Below the pieces are notes generated by a model. The model saw nothing but the letters and a program-made list of their open reading frames with translations. It was not told the origin of the DNA and ran no database searches. A DNA stretch of 64,000 nt from DATMER01 sp035556715. Its GTDB lineage: Bacteria; Acidobacteriota; Thermoanaerobaculia; Multivoradales; UBA5704. Location of the stretch: positions 1-64,000 of the forward strand of contig DATMER010000077.1 in assembly GCA_035556715.1 (NCBI GenBank), in the 5' to 3' direction. A program made the translations under genes and the position numbers. This document shows positions 43,701-52,487 of the stretch, one piece after another. The stretch's first letter is position 1, and every line of letters starts with the position of its first letter.

Positions 43701-44599
43701 CGCGGCTCCTCCCCTCCGTCGTGCAGCCCTCCCCACCGGAGCTTTCCGCGCAGGTTGTCGTAGAACGTCCGCTCGGAGACCTTGATCAGCTTCACCGCGG
43801 CCCGGCTGCGGGTGACGGTCACCACGTCGCGATAGCCCATCGAGGTCCCCTCCTGGCCGTCCAGGGTCAGGTAGACCTCCTCGCTCGGGGTCTCCAGCGT
43901 CACCTCGATCAGGCTGGTGTCGGGGACCACCATGGGCCGCAGCGACAGCGCGTGGGGGCAGATCGGGGTGAGCACGGCCACGCCGAGCAGGGCGCCGAGG
44001 ATCGGGCCGCCGGCGGACAGGTTGTAGGCGGTGGAGCCGGTCGGGGAGGAGAGGATCAGGCCGTCGGCGCGGAAGCGGGCCACGAGGTGGCCGTCGATGC
44101 GCAGGGTGAGCTGGATGATGCGGGCCAGGGCGCTCTTGTTGATGACCGCGTCGTTGAGCACGCGGTATTTGAGAGGCTGGCTGGGAGGCTGACCCCCGTC
44201 GCGCAGCAGCTCCACGTCGAAGAGCGAGCGCTTCTCGGTCCGGTACCTCCCGCTCAGGACCTGCACCATGGCCGGGTAGAGCTCGCCGCGGTTGATCTCG
44301 GTGAGGAAGCCGAGGTTCCCCAGGTTGACGCCGAGGATCGGCACCGCGCCGGCCAAGTTGCGCGCCACCGAGAGGAGGGTGCCGTCGCCGCCCAGGACGA
44401 CCACGAGATCGTAGCCGTCCCCCGGCCGGAACGGCGGGTCCGGGGCGGCCCCCCGGGCGCGCAGGATGGCCTCGTCCAGCCCCACCTCCAGGTCGCGCCG
44501 GCGGAGCCATTCGGCCAGCTCGTGCGCGGTGTGGACCGCCTCGCGGCTCCCCGCCTTGGCCACGATCCCGATGCGCTGGAACCTGCGCCGGCCCCTCAC
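43697..44599 (-). CDS. nadK: NAD kinase
   Basis: 300 residues from a GTG at 44599 with an ideal AAGGAGG. Motifs: IGIVAKAGSREA, LVVVLGGDGTLLSVAR (the GGDGT catalytic/ATP loop), GVNLGNLGFLTEI and GLILSSPTGSTAYNLSAGGPI. It phosphorylates NAD to NADP in the cytosol. The start overlaps the tlyA-like stop (GTGA) and its stop overlaps the tamB-like start, so the set is one operon. Confidence 0.95.
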   Translation of the reverse strand: MRGRRRFQRIGIVAKAGSREAVHTAHELAEWLRRRDLEVGLDEAILRARGAAPDPPFRPGDGYDLVVVLGGDGTLLSVARNLAGAVPILGVNLGNLGFLTEINRGELYPAMVQVLSGRYRTEKRSLFDVELLRDGGQPPSQPLKYRVLNDAVINKSALARIIQLTLRIDGHLVARFRADGLILSSPTGSTAYNLSAGGPILGALLGVAVLTPICPHALSLRPMVVPDTSLIEVTLETPSEEVYLTLDGQEGTSMGYRDVVTVTRSRAAVKLIKVSERTFYDNLRGKLRWGGLHDGGEEPR

Positions 44600-45327
44600 T
44601 CCGCCTCCTTCTGAAGCAGGGCGAACGCCTCGCGGTTCCCGCCCATGCCCGGGACCGCCGAGTCGTGGACGCCGAGAAGCTCCAGCCCCAGGGCGGCCAG
44701 CCCGCCGGCGCAATCCTCGATGACCTGCTGCCGCAGGGCCTCGTCGCGCAGGATCCCCCCCTTGCCCACGGCGCCGCGCCCCGCTTCGAACTGGGGCTTG
44801 ATCAGGGCCAGGACCAGGCCGCCGGGCTCCAGATGCGGCAGCAGGGCCGGCATCACCTTGACGAGGGAGATGAAGGAGACGTCGATCGTGATCAGGCTGG
44901 CGGGCTCGGGCAGGTCGCCCTCCTCTAGATGGCGGGCGTTGACCCGCTCCATGACCACCACCCGGTCGTCGTAGCGCAGCTTCTGGTCGAGCTGCCCGTA
45001 GCCGACGTCGAGGGCATAGACCCGGACGGCGCCGCGCTGGAGCAGGCAGTCGGTGAAGCCGCCGGTCGAGGCGCCCACGTCCAGGCAGACGCGGCCGGCC
45101 GGGTCCACTCCGAAGCGGTCCAGCGCATCGGCGAGCTTGCGGCCGGCGCGGGAGACGAACGGCTCTTTCGGAGCGAGGACGGAGACGGCGGCGTCCTCTC
45201 CCACGGGCGTGCCCGGCTTGTCCACGCGCTGGCCCCCGACCTGGACGGTACCGGCCATGACGGCACGCCGGGCCTGTTCCCGGCTGGCGAAGAGCCCCCG
45301 CTGGACCAAAAGCTGATCGAGACGCAA
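44596..45327 (-). CDS. TlyA-family rRNA methyltransferase
   Basis: 243 residues from a TTG at 45327, giving the usual family start MRLDQLLVQRGLFASREQAR (S4 RNA-binding domain). The FtsJ-like methyltransferase domain has FVSRAGRKLADAL, VCLDVGASTGGFTDCLLQ and IKPQFEAGRGAVGKGG. TlyA proteins 2'-O-methylate rRNA; some are annotated as haemolysin. Co-transcribed with nadK, a common pairing in bacteria. Confidence 0.93.
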   Translation of the reverse strand: MRLDQLLVQRGLFASREQARRAVMAGTVQVGGQRVDKPGTPVGEDAAVSVLAPKEPFVSRAGRKLADALDRFGVDPAGRVCLDVGASTGGFTDCLLQRGAVRVYALDVGYGQLDQKLRYDDRVVVMERVNARHLEEGDLPEPASLITIDVSFISLVKVMPALLPHLEPGGLVLALIKPQFEAGRGAVGKGGILRDEALRQQVIEDCAGGLAALGLELLGVHDSAVPGMGGNREAFALLQKEAE

Positions 45328-45381
45328 GACGAGTCCCTGTCCTCTGCCGGCGTGGCGTGTGCAATGCACGTGCCGGTTCGA

Positions 45382-46611
45382 TCACCTCGGAGCGGAGTCG
45401 CCTCCCGGCCGGTCGGGGAGCATATCAGCCTCCCCCGCCATGAGACAGAACGGCAGCACGAGCAGGAACAGCACCGCTCTCTGGACCTCGGTGTCTCCCC
45501 AGTTGTTCTCGAACAGCCCCGCCACGTGGAAGGCGAGCAGGGCGAGCATGCCGCCCAGGTAGAGATCTGCCCGCGGTCCCCGGCTCCCTCCCTCCTTCCG
45601 GTACCGGCGGAGCATGATCCGCAGGCTCACCCAGCTCATCGCGAGAAAGGCGAGCAGCGCCGGCAACCCGCGCTCGGCCGCGAGCTGCAGAAAGCTGTTG
45701 TGCAGGTGGGGGATGTCGAAGCGCGGCGCGCTCGGCGACCGGTAGATCGGGTAGCGCCGCTCCACCATCTCGGGGCCGAGCCCGAAGACCGGCCGCTCGG
45801 CCACCATGGTCATCCCCGCCTCCAGCATGCACAGCCGGTCGTAGTTGGAGGGGTCCCGCAGGTCGGCGATCGAGAGCATGCGGGCGACCAGGGGCACCGG
45901 CGCCAGCAACACGAGCAGCACGCCGAGAGGCGCGTAGGCGAGCAGCAGCTTCGGCGCGCGCGCCAGGACGAGCACGGTCACCGCCACCACCAGGGCCACC
46001 CAGGCGCCCCGGGTGTAGCTCGCGAGCAGGGCCGCGTTGATCGCGAGCAGGGCCGCCCACCGCCAGTGCCGTCTGCCGCCGGAGCCTTTGGGATCGCCCA
46101 GCAGCCGCACCATCAGGAGCAGGTCGCAGATCAGCAGGAACCCGGAGAAGGTCATGTAGTGCGAGAAGGGTCCCCGGATGCGGCGGTCGATGTCGCCGTA
46201 GCCCCACAGGTAGCTGAGCAGGCCGGCGCAGGCGAGCAGGGCGGCGGCCGCGACCAGGCCGTCAACCAGGCGCCGCACCTCGGACTCCCCCCGCACCAGC
46301 CGCGGCGCGAGGAGCAGGGCGGAGAGCGTGAAAAGCTCGCTCAACCCGCCCAGGCTGGTCCGCGGGTCGAACGAGGCGAAGGACGAGCCCAGGAGCCAGA
46401 GCGCGTACACCCCGAGCGGCACGAGCAGCGGAGCCATCCGGGCCCAGTCGGCCCGGCTTCCCCGCAGGCTGAACGGAGCGGTCAGGAGAGTGAAGCCGAG
46501 GAGGATGTTCGACGCCGCGATGCTGAAGACCGCGAGGAGATGGCCGGAGAAGAGCCACGATCCCACCCGCTGGATGCGGGTCGGCAGGGGTTTCGCTTCG
46601 GAGACGGACAC
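45382..46611 (-). CDS. O-antigen ligase/polymerase-like membrane protein (Wzy/WaaL)
   Basis: 409 residues with about ten to eleven helices. The family region includes ASYTRGAWVALVVA, the large periplasmic loop with FGLGPEMVERRYP and the conserved His in IPHLHNSFLQLAAERGLPALLAF. It either joins O-antigen to lipid A core or polymerises repeats. It is separate from the EPS ligase at 17787 and lies among other lipopolysaccharide-type genes (PagL-like, ArnT-like, lipid A domain). Confidence 0.87.
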   Translation of the reverse strand: MSVSEAKPLPTRIQRVGSWLFSGHLLAVFSIAASNILLGFTLLTAPFSLRGSRADWARMAPLLVPLGVYALWLLGSSFASFDPRTSLGGLSELFTLSALLLAPRLVRGESEVRRLVDGLVAAAALLACAGLLSYLWGYGDIDRRIRGPFSHYMTFSGFLLICDLLLMVRLLGDPKGSGGRRHWRWAALLAINAALLASYTRGAWVALVVAVTVLVLARAPKLLLAYAPLGVLLVLLAPVPLVARMLSIADLRDPSNYDRLCMLEAGMTMVAERPVFGLGPEMVERRYPIYRSPSAPRFDIPHLHNSFLQLAAERGLPALLAFLAMSWVSLRIMLRRYRKEGGSRGPRADLYLGGMLALLAFHVAGLFENNWGDTEVQRAVLFLLVLPFCLMAGEADMLPDRPGGDSAPR

Positions 46612-46620
46612 CGGAAGAAG

Positions 46621-46896
46621 TCAGGCGCTCGCGGCGGGCTCGCCCGGGCGCCCCACGGCCGAGGCGGGCAGCGCCTCCTCGACCAGCATGATGGGGATGT
46701 CCGAGACGATCGGGTAGACGAGCCCGGAGGCGGCGCAGTAGAGCCCCTGCTCGACCACGGGCTCCTCGTCCCGGAAGTGCTCGCGGTACTTCTCCACCAA
46801 GCTCGCCCGGAGCTCCTGCGGCAGCTCGATCAGCTCCAGATCACCCTTGGACTTCGGGCAGACGAGGATCTCCAGCAATTCGGGATCAACGGCCAT
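46621..46896 (-). CDS. Trm112-family small zinc-binding-type protein
   Basis: 91 residues, starting MAVDPELLEILVCPKSKGDLEL and containing LYCAASGLVYPIVSDIPIMLVEEA: the Trm112/YcaR fold. Only the first cysteine of each pair is clearly kept (CPKS, CAAS), so zinc binding may be lost, as in many bacterial members. The role is usually unknown in bacteria. It lies 9 bases upstream of the O-antigen ligase-like gene. Confidence 0.88.
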   Translation of the reverse strand: MAVDPELLEILVCPKSKGDLELIELPQELRASLVEKYREHFRDEEPVVEQGLYCAASGLVYPIVSDIPIMLVEEALPASAVGRPGEPAASA

Positions 46897-46959
46897 GGGG
46901 CGAGGATATCACGGAGTTGATCCCGGCCCGCCCGTCCGTGTTCGTCCGTGTACCCGTGC

Positions 46960-47502
46960 CTACTTCCGCAGCCGGGAGCTGTAGGTGAGCACCAGCGACT
47001 CGCTGCCGGGGTTGAAGCCGAGGAGCCCGGCATTGGACAGGTGGTACAGGCAGAGGCCCAGCCGCGCCTCGTTCGGCAGCCGATAGGCCAGCTCGATCTG
47101 GGAGCGGAACTCCAGCGCTCCCCCCAGGTTCTTGCCGTAACCCCGGTAATACAGGCCCGTGCCCAGGCCGGGGCTCACCACCCATCGCTCCCAGAGAGGG
47201 ATGTCCATGCGGAACCCGGCGTAGGTGTAGAGGATGCTCCGCGAGCTGGCCATGGCCCCCGCCACCGGGATGACGTCGGGAGCCCAGCTCGGGAGCAGCC
47301 GGAAGCGCCGCGGCGCGAAGCGCAGCTCCCAGCCCACCTCGTACTCGTCCAGCCTCTTGCGGACCTCGAACGCGCCCGTGCTCGCGGACACGGCCTCCGG
47401 ATCGCCCAGGGGCAGGAGCTGAGCCATGGCCGGCCTGGCGACCGGGCTGGAAACCGGGCCGGAAAGCAGCATCAGGAGGAGGGAGGCCCACAGCAGCTTC
47501 AT
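46960..47502 (-). CDS. Lipid A 3-O-deacylase (PagL-like) outer-membrane protein
   Basis: 180 residues from the ATG at 47502 (poor ribosome-binding site; a GTG ten codons upstream is an alternative). A signal peptide (LLWASLLLMLLSGPVSSPVARPAMA) precedes a small beta barrel. The C-terminal LGLCLYHLSNAGLLGFNPGSESLVLTYS carries the PagL catalytic His and Ser (YHLSNAG) and the nearby Glu. It should remove an acyl chain from lipid A in the outer membrane. Confidence 0.82.
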   Translation of the reverse strand: MKLLWASLLLMLLSGPVSSPVARPAMAQLLPLGDPEAVSASTGAFEVRKRLDEYEVGWELRFAPRRFRLLPSWAPDVIPVAGAMASSRSILYTYAGFRMDIPLWERWVVSPGLGTGLYYRGYGKNLGGALEFRSQIELAYRLPNEARLGLCLYHLSNAGLLGFNPGSESLVLTYSSRLRK

Positions 47503-47551
47503 AGGAGTGGGATACGCGGGTAGATATCGCACCGGATGACTGTCCCGAAGA

Positions 47552-49195
47552 TCAGGGGAGCCCTTCCCTTCCCCAGACGGCCCCCCAGACGGCGAGAACG
47601 TCGTCCCGGTAAGGCTGCGTGAGCTCGGCCCGCTCCACGTCCGGGGGCATGTACCGCAGGTCCTGGATCACCAGTCCCCGCGGGTTCTGGCGTATCCAGA
47701 GCGACTCCGATCCGTTCGGGATCTCCAGGATGGGCCGCTCGAGCCGGCCGAGGAAGTGGAACTGGCCGTGATAGTCCCCCACGCAGGCGATCGGCCGCCC
47801 CTGTTTCTCGGCGGCGCTCAGGTAGCGCGCGACCGGCTCCAGGTTGTACGCCTGCCGTGCCGCCCCGGACCAGCCCAGTTGAGCGGCGAGCACCATGGCC
47901 AGAGTGATCAGGGTCAGCGCCTCCGCCCGGCGCGTGAACAGCCGGTCGAAGAAGAGGACGAAGGCCAGGCCCAGGGCGAGCAGCGCCACGCCCGGCCAGG
48001 GGGAGACCTCCTGAATCCAGGGGGGGAGACCGCGCCGTCCCGCCAGGACCGGGGCCGCCACCATGGCCGATCCGACCACGGCGAGCAGGCTCAGCACGGG
48101 GACGAGGTGCCAGCGCCGGACGGCGGTCCCCGGCTCGGTGAGGAGCCGCGAGACCAACAGGGCGCAGGCCGGCATCAGCGGCAGCAGGTAGTGCGGCTGC
48201 TTGCCGCTGATCAGCGAGAAGACGGCGAGGCCCGACACCAGCCACGAGAGACAGAACCTCGTTCCAAGATCGATTCCAGGATCGGCAGCCCGCTGCCGGA
48301 ACGCGGCTTGCCACAGCGGCGGCCAGGCCGAGTAGGGATAGAGGAGCACCGGCAGCAGCGCCAGGTACCACCACCAGGGGCGGTTGTGGTCATACGAGTA
48401 GACCATCCTCTCCTCGGTCTGGGAGATCAGGATGGCGTTGGCATAGTCCGGTCCCCCGGCTCCGGCCGCGGGCAGGGCCCAGGCCAGCGCGATGACCGCG
48501 GTCAGAACGACGGCAGCCGCCAGCCGAGGCAGCCAGAAATTGATCCCATCCCCCCTCTGGCTGATCCCATCCCCCCTCTCCCTAGCTCTCTCCCTTCCCC
48601 ACCAGGGGGCGAAGAGCGCCACGGCCAGCGGCGGGACCAGCACGGCCGGCCCCTTCACGAGGATCCCCAGCCCCAGGGCGACTCCGACCTGCAGCCACGC
48701 CCGGGATGACTGCGCGCCTCCGCGCCTCCAGGCCTCCAGACCCAGGAGCGCCAGCAGCACGCAGAACGTCACCAGCATGTCGAACATCACCATGGAGGTG
48801 AACACGCTCCAGAGCAGGAAACCGAGCAGGACGGCCGGAGCCGCGCGGGCGACCTCCGGACGGTCCGGCCAGAGCCGCCGGGCAAGCCGGCCGGTGAGGA
48901 AGAGGTTGGCCAGGGCGAACAGCGCCGGAACCACCCGCGGCCACCACTCGTTGACCCCGAAGACTCCCCATCCCAGGTGGAACAGCCAGAACAACAGAGG
49001 AGGCTTGTCGCTGTACGGCAGCCCGTTCAGGTGCGGCACCAGGAAGTCGCCGCGCAGCCACATCTCCCAGGCTACCGAGACGTAGCGGGTCTCGTCGACG
49101 GGCAGGATCGGGCGCAACGCCAGGGCGGCGCCCGCCAGGAGCGCCCAGGCTGCCGCCAACAGTACCGGCCGGGGGGGGACAACGAACCGCCTCAT
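47552..49195 (-). CDS. ArnT-like/GT39 family membrane glycosyltransferase
   Basis: 547 residues with about eleven to twelve helices. The first periplasmic loop has LPVDETRYVSVAWEMWLRGDFLVPHLNG, with the acidic DE motif of polyprenyl-phosphate sugar transferases, and YSDKPPLLFWLFHLGW. It takes a sugar from undecaprenyl phosphate and adds it to lipid A or a surface glycan. A 21-bp tandem duplication at 48541-48582 adds a heptapeptide in the middle (RGDGISQ RGDGINF). It is divergent from the GT2 gene at 49253, its possible donor-making partner. Confidence 0.88.
   Translation of the reverse strand: MRRFVVPPRPVLLAAAWALLAGAALALRPILPVDETRYVSVAWEMWLRGDFLVPHLNGLPYSDKPPLLFWLFHLGWGVFGVNEWWPRVVPALFALANLFLTGRLARRLWPDRPEVARAAPAVLLGFLLWSVFTSMVMFDMLVTFCVLLALLGLEAWRRGGAQSSRAWLQVGVALGLGILVKGPAVLVPPLAVALFAPWWGRERARERGDGISQRGDGINFWLPRLAAAVVLTAVIALAWALPAAGAGGPDYANAILISQTEERMVYSYDHNRPWWWYLALLPVLLYPYSAWPPLWQAAFRQRAADPGIDLGTRFCLSWLVSGLAVFSLISGKQPHYLLPLMPACALLVSRLLTEPGTAVRRWHLVPVLSLLAVVGSAMVAAPVLAGRRGLPPWIQEVSPWPGVALLALGLAFVLFFDRLFTRRAEALTLITLAMVLAAQLGWSGAARQAYNLEPVARYLSAAEKQGRPIACVGDYHGQFHFLGRLERPILEIPNGSESLWIRQNPRGLVIQDLRYMPPDVERAELTQPYRDDVLAVWGAVWGREGLP
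48541..48582. repeat. 21-bp tandem duplication inside a gene
   Basis: Two consecutive 21-bp copies (TGATCCCATCCCCCCTCT plus three bases) inside the ArnT-like gene, in frame and adding seven residues at a predicted loop. It has the same unit length as the two large arrays at 157 and 33713. Confidence 0.8.
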
Positions 49196-49252
49196 TCCAC
49201 CGCTATCTTAAGCTGGAACGGAAGACCGCCCTGGCTCGATTAAGATACCCGC

Positions 49253-50110
49253 ATGCGCGAGGGCACACGGCCGGAGATCTCCCTGGAGATCTCCCTGGTC
49301 ATACCGGTCCACAATGAGGAAGAAAACCTGCCGGTCCTCGCCGCCGAGATCCGGGCCGCCCTGGAGCCGCTCGGCCGCCCCTATGAAGTGATCTACGTGG
49401 ACGACGGCAGCACCGACGGCAGCCCGGAAGTCATGCGCCGGCTCGCGCAGGAGGACTCCCGGACGCGGATCGTGCGCCAGGCCCGCAACAGCGGGCAGTC
49501 GGCGGCACTGGACGCCGGCTTCCGCCATGCCCGCGGCGCGATCGTGGTCACCCTTGACGCGGACCTCCAGAACGACCCCGCGGACATCCCCCGCCTGCTG
49601 GAGCGGATGGACGGCTTCGACGTGGTCAACGGCGTCCGCGCCCGGCGCCGGGACAACTGGGTGCGCCGGGTCTCCTCGAAGATCGCCAACGGGGTCCGCA
49701 ACCGGGTCACCCGCGAGTCGGTGACCGACGTGGGCTGCACGCTGCGGGCGGTCCGGGCCGAGTACCTGCGGCACCTGCCCCTGTTCAACGGCATGCACCG
49801 ATTCCTCCCCACCCTCCTCCGGATGGAGGGGGCGCGGGTGACCGAGGTGCCGGTCAACCATCGGCCGAGACTGCACGGGCAACCGAAGTACGGCATCCAC
49901 AACCGCCTGTGGCGGGGCCTCTTCGACCTCTACGGCGTCCGCTGGCTGCAGACGCGCCGGGTCGACCGGAGCCTCTCCGAGGAGATCGACGTTTGGAACA
50001 CCAATTCGCCTGGAACGTCTGGACTGCCATCGGCCTTCTCGGACAGGCCTGCTTCTTCGCCCGTTTCTTCGTCCAGTGGGTCGCCTCCGAGCGCAAAGGA
50101 GCCAGCGTAA
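49253..50110 (+). CDS. GT2 family polyprenyl-phosphate sugar transferase
   Basis: 285 residues. GT-A domain with SLVIPVHNEEENLPVLAAEI, VIYVDDGSTDGS and the DxD motif LDADLQNDPADIP, then VTDVGCTLRAVR, GMHRFLPTL and VNHRPRLHGQPKYGIHNR, the DPM1/ArnC type. Unlike the paralogue at 10536 it has no C-terminal membrane helices. The last 39 codons run over the start of the next gene in another frame and are Ser/Pro-rich, so the native C-terminus is probably near residue 246 and a stop may have been lost there. Confidence 0.88.
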   Translation: MREGTRPEISLEISLVIPVHNEEENLPVLAAEIRAALEPLGRPYEVIYVDDGSTDGSPEVMRRLAQEDSRTRIVRQARNSGQSAALDAGFRHARGAIVVTLDADLQNDPADIPRLLERMDGFDVVNGVRARRRDNWVRRVSSKIANGVRNRVTRESVTDVGCTLRAVRAEYLRHLPLFNGMHRFLPTLLRMEGARVTEVPVNHRPRLHGQPKYGIHNRLWRGLFDLYGVRWLQTRRVDRSLSEEIDVWNTNSPGTSGLPSAFSDRPASSPVSSSSGSPPSAKEPA

Positions 50111-50301
50111 TCCCCACGGCCTTCTGGTTCTTCAGTCTGGGCGGCAGCCTCGTCCTCCTCGCCTATGGATTCCACCGCAAGGACCTGGTCATCATCATCG
50201 GCCAGCTCCCCGGCTTCCTCATCTACACCCGGAACCTCTGGTTCATCTATCGCGGCGGCCAGCTCGCCGGAGCCCAGCCCCCAGGGGCCAGCCAGCCTTG
50301 A
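49993..50301 (+). CDS. Lipid A biosynthesis N-terminal domain protein
   Basis: 102 residues from a TTG at 49993, preceded by GGAG at 8 bases. Three membrane helices with WTAIGLLGQACFFARFFVQW, SERKGASVIPTAFWFFSLGG and YTRNLWFIYR, the LAB_N signature. Such small proteins lie between GT2 and ArnT-like genes in many Gram-negatives and are thought to help flip or present undecaprenyl-linked sugars. Its stop overlaps the next start (TGATG). Confidence 0.9.
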   Translation: MEHQFAWNVWTAIGLLGQACFFARFFVQWVASERKGASVIPTAFWFFSLGGSLVLLAYGFHRKDLVIIIGQLPGFLIYTRNLWFIYRGGQLAGAQPPGASQP

Positions 50302-51920
50302 TGATGTCCGCTCGGCGCGATCTCACCCTCCTCGCTCTCCTCGGCGCGCTGCTCTTCCTCCCCGGCCTCGGCTCGCGCGACCTCTGGAACCCGGACGAAG
50401 CCCGCTACGCCGAGGTCGCCCGCGAGATGAAGGAGTCCGGCTCCTGGGCGCTCCCCCGCCTCAACGGCGAGATCTATACCCAGAAGCCCCCTCTCCTCTT
50501 CTGGCTCATCATCGCCTCCTCCTGGCTCACCGGGGGAGTCAACGAGATCTCCGCCCGCATCCCCTCGGCCCTGTCGGCCATCGGTGTGATGCTCCTGGTC
50601 TTCCGAATCGGAGAGAGACTGTTCAACCGCCGCGCCGCGTGGATCGCCGCCGGAGCCTTCGCCACCTGCCTGAAGATCCTCTGGCTGGGACGGTTCGGGC
50701 AGATCGACATGCTCCTCACCTTCCTGGTGGCGCTGGGCGTCTGGTTCTGGGTGCGCGGCTACACCGAAGGACGCCCCGGGCTCTACCCTCTCTTCTTCGT
50801 GGCCACCGGCATCGCGACCCTGGCGAAAGGGCCGGCCGGATTCCTGCCGCCGCTCCTCTCCATCCTCGCCTTCCTCCTGATCACGAAAGACACAACTGAG
50901 CTCCGGCGCCTGCGGATCCCTCTCGGCCTCCTGATCTGGGCCGCGGTGGTGCTCGCCTGGCTGATCCCCGCCGGCCTCGCCGGCGGACGCGAGTACCTGG
51001 ACCAGATCGTCTTCAAACAGAACGTCACCCGCTACGCCGATCCCTGGCACCACTTCCAGCCCTGGTACTACTACCTGACCGTAATCCCGGCCGAGTTCTT
51101 CCCCTGGTCCTTCCTCCTGCCCACGGCCCTTGTCGTCGGCTGGAAGCGCTTCCACGGCTCGGAGCAGGACCACCCCGAGCGCAAGGGCTATCTCTTCGCC
51201 CTCTGCTGGATCGTGGTGACCGTGGTGTTCTTCAGCATCTCCCCGGGGAAGCGGACGGTCTACGTCCTCACCATGTACCCGGCCATGGCGCTTCTGATAG
51301 GAGCCGCCATGGACCGGATTGCCGCCGAGTGGCCGCAGGGACGGAGATGGGCGGTCTGGCCGCTCGGCATCCTCTCCGGGCTCGGGCTGCTGATCACGGC
51401 CGCCCTTCCGATCGGGGGCCTGGGACGGGAAGAGGCCGAGCCTCTGGGAGGAGACCGCTTCGTCTGGCAGGTGACGCTCGTCTTCCTCCTGCCCCTCGCC
51501 GGGGCGGTTCATGCCTGGTGGCAGGCGCGGAAAGGAAGGCTCCCCCGCGCCGTCGCCGGTCTCGCCGCGGGCATGGGAGCCCTGGCGCTCCTCGCGCACC
51601 TCTTCCTGATCCCGAAGTTCGACGTGATCAAGTCCACCCGGGGAATGTCCAGGGAGCTCCTCGCAAGGATGAGGCCGGGCGACACCTACGGAATCTATCC
51701 GCGGCTCGACTCGACCATCGTCTTCTACACGGGCCGCTATGCCGTGAATCTCGACAGCAAGGAAAAGCTGCTGGAGTACGCCAGCCGGCCCGGCCGCGTC
51801 TGGGTCCTCGCGCAACGCGACGACCTGGCGAAGCTCGACGAGCCGCTCCCGCTCAAGCCGGTTCTCTCGGACGCGGACATCTGGGAGGGGTACATCCTGC
51901 TGGGCAAGCCGGGGCTGTAG
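50301..51920 (+). CDS. ArnT-like/GT39 family membrane glycosyltransferase
   Basis: 539 residues with about twelve helices. First loop LWNPDEARYAEVAREMKESGSWALPRLNG contains the conserved acidic pair, followed by YTQKPPLLFWLIIASSWLTG; later FEATURES such as TYGIYPRLDSTIVFYTGR form the soluble C-terminal domain. It would use the undecaprenyl-phosphate sugar made by the GT2 enzyme encoded two genes upstream. GT2, LAB_N and ArnT-like genes form one coupled operon. The stop is 6 bases from the convergent YdeI-like gene. Confidence 0.9.
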   Translation: MMSARRDLTLLALLGALLFLPGLGSRDLWNPDEARYAEVAREMKESGSWALPRLNGEIYTQKPPLLFWLIIASSWLTGGVNEISARIPSALSAIGVMLLVFRIGERLFNRRAAWIAAGAFATCLKILWLGRFGQIDMLLTFLVALGVWFWVRGYTEGRPGLYPLFFVATGIATLAKGPAGFLPPLLSILAFLLITKDTTELRRLRIPLGLLIWAAVVLAWLIPAGLAGGREYLDQIVFKQNVTRYADPWHHFQPWYYYLTVIPAEFFPWSFLLPTALVVGWKRFHGSEQDHPERKGYLFALCWIVVTVVFFSISPGKRTVYVLTMYPAMALLIGAAMDRIAAEWPQGRRWAVWPLGILSGLGLLITAALPIGGLGREEAEPLGGDRFVWQVTLVFLLPLAGAVHAWWQARKGRLPRAVAGLAAGMGALALLAHLFLIPKFDVIKSTRGMSRELLARMRPGDTYGIYPRLDSTIVFYTGRYAVNLDSKEKLLEYASRPGRVWVLAQRDDLAKLDEPLPLKPVLSDADIWEGYILLGKPGL

Positions 51921-51926
51921 ACCGGG

Positions 51927-52487
51927 TCAGGTACGCCGCCCCTGCGCGGACTCCTCGATGAGCGTGGCCAGGCGCTTCTTCCGGGTCTCCTCCTTCTTCG
52001 CACTGACGACCCGCCAGATGGCCGTCTTCCGATACCACGCGGGTTGAGAATGAAAGAACTCCCACGCCGGTTTGTTGGCCTTGAACTGCCGCTCCTCCGC
52101 CTTCTCGAGCGTGGCGGCGTCCTTCTGCTCATAGGCATAGATGCCGGTCTTCGCTTCCGACCGTTCCTCGAAGGCTTTCAGACCCGCCGGCCGCATCCGT
52201 CCCTCGCGGCTGAGCTCCTCGACCCGCGCGACGTTGACGGCGCTCCAGTTGCTGCTCGGCTTGCGAGGCGTGAAGCGGATCATGTAGCTCTCCTCGCCCA
52301 GGCTCTTGCGCACGCCGTCGATCCACCCGAAGCACAGCGCCTCGTCCACTGATTCGGGCCACGTGATGCTCGGCTTTCCCGAGCCCTTCTTGTAAAAGCC
52401 CACCAGCAGCTCCTTCTCCCGCTCGTGATGCTTCTCGAGCCAGGCACGGAATTCAGAGGGAGTCGAGAAAAAGATCAGATCAGCCAT
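51927..52487 (-). CDS. YdeI/OmpD-associated family protein
   Basis: 186 residues. FSTPSEFRAWLEKHHEREKELLVGFYKKGSG, then ITWPESVDEALCFGWIDGVRKSL and FTPRKPSSNWSAVNVARVEEL are the family's conserved segments; the C-terminus has the basic helical YdeI tail (SAKKEETRKKRLATLIEESAQG). Function in the cell is not established. It overlaps the upstream small membrane-protein gene by 8 bases. These two genes lie between the ArnT-like operon and the decayed leftmost attC site and could be the last cassette. Confidence 0.88.
   Translation of the reverse strand: MADLIFFSTPSEFRAWLEKHHEREKELLVGFYKKGSGKPSITWPESVDEALCFGWIDGVRKSLGEESYMIRFTPRKPSSNWSAVNVARVEELSREGRMRPAGLKAFEERSEAKTGIYAYEQKDAATLEKAEERQFKANKPAWEFFHSQPAWYRKTAIWRVVSAKKEETRKKRLATLIEESAQGRRT

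Noticed and set aside
39486..43763. 1425-codon plus-strand open frame opposite the tamB-like gene
   Set aside because: Mirror of a GC-rich gene; repetitive Gly/Ala/Val/Arg composition and no start context. The minus-strand TamB-like protein has a clear membrane anchor and C-terminal domain.
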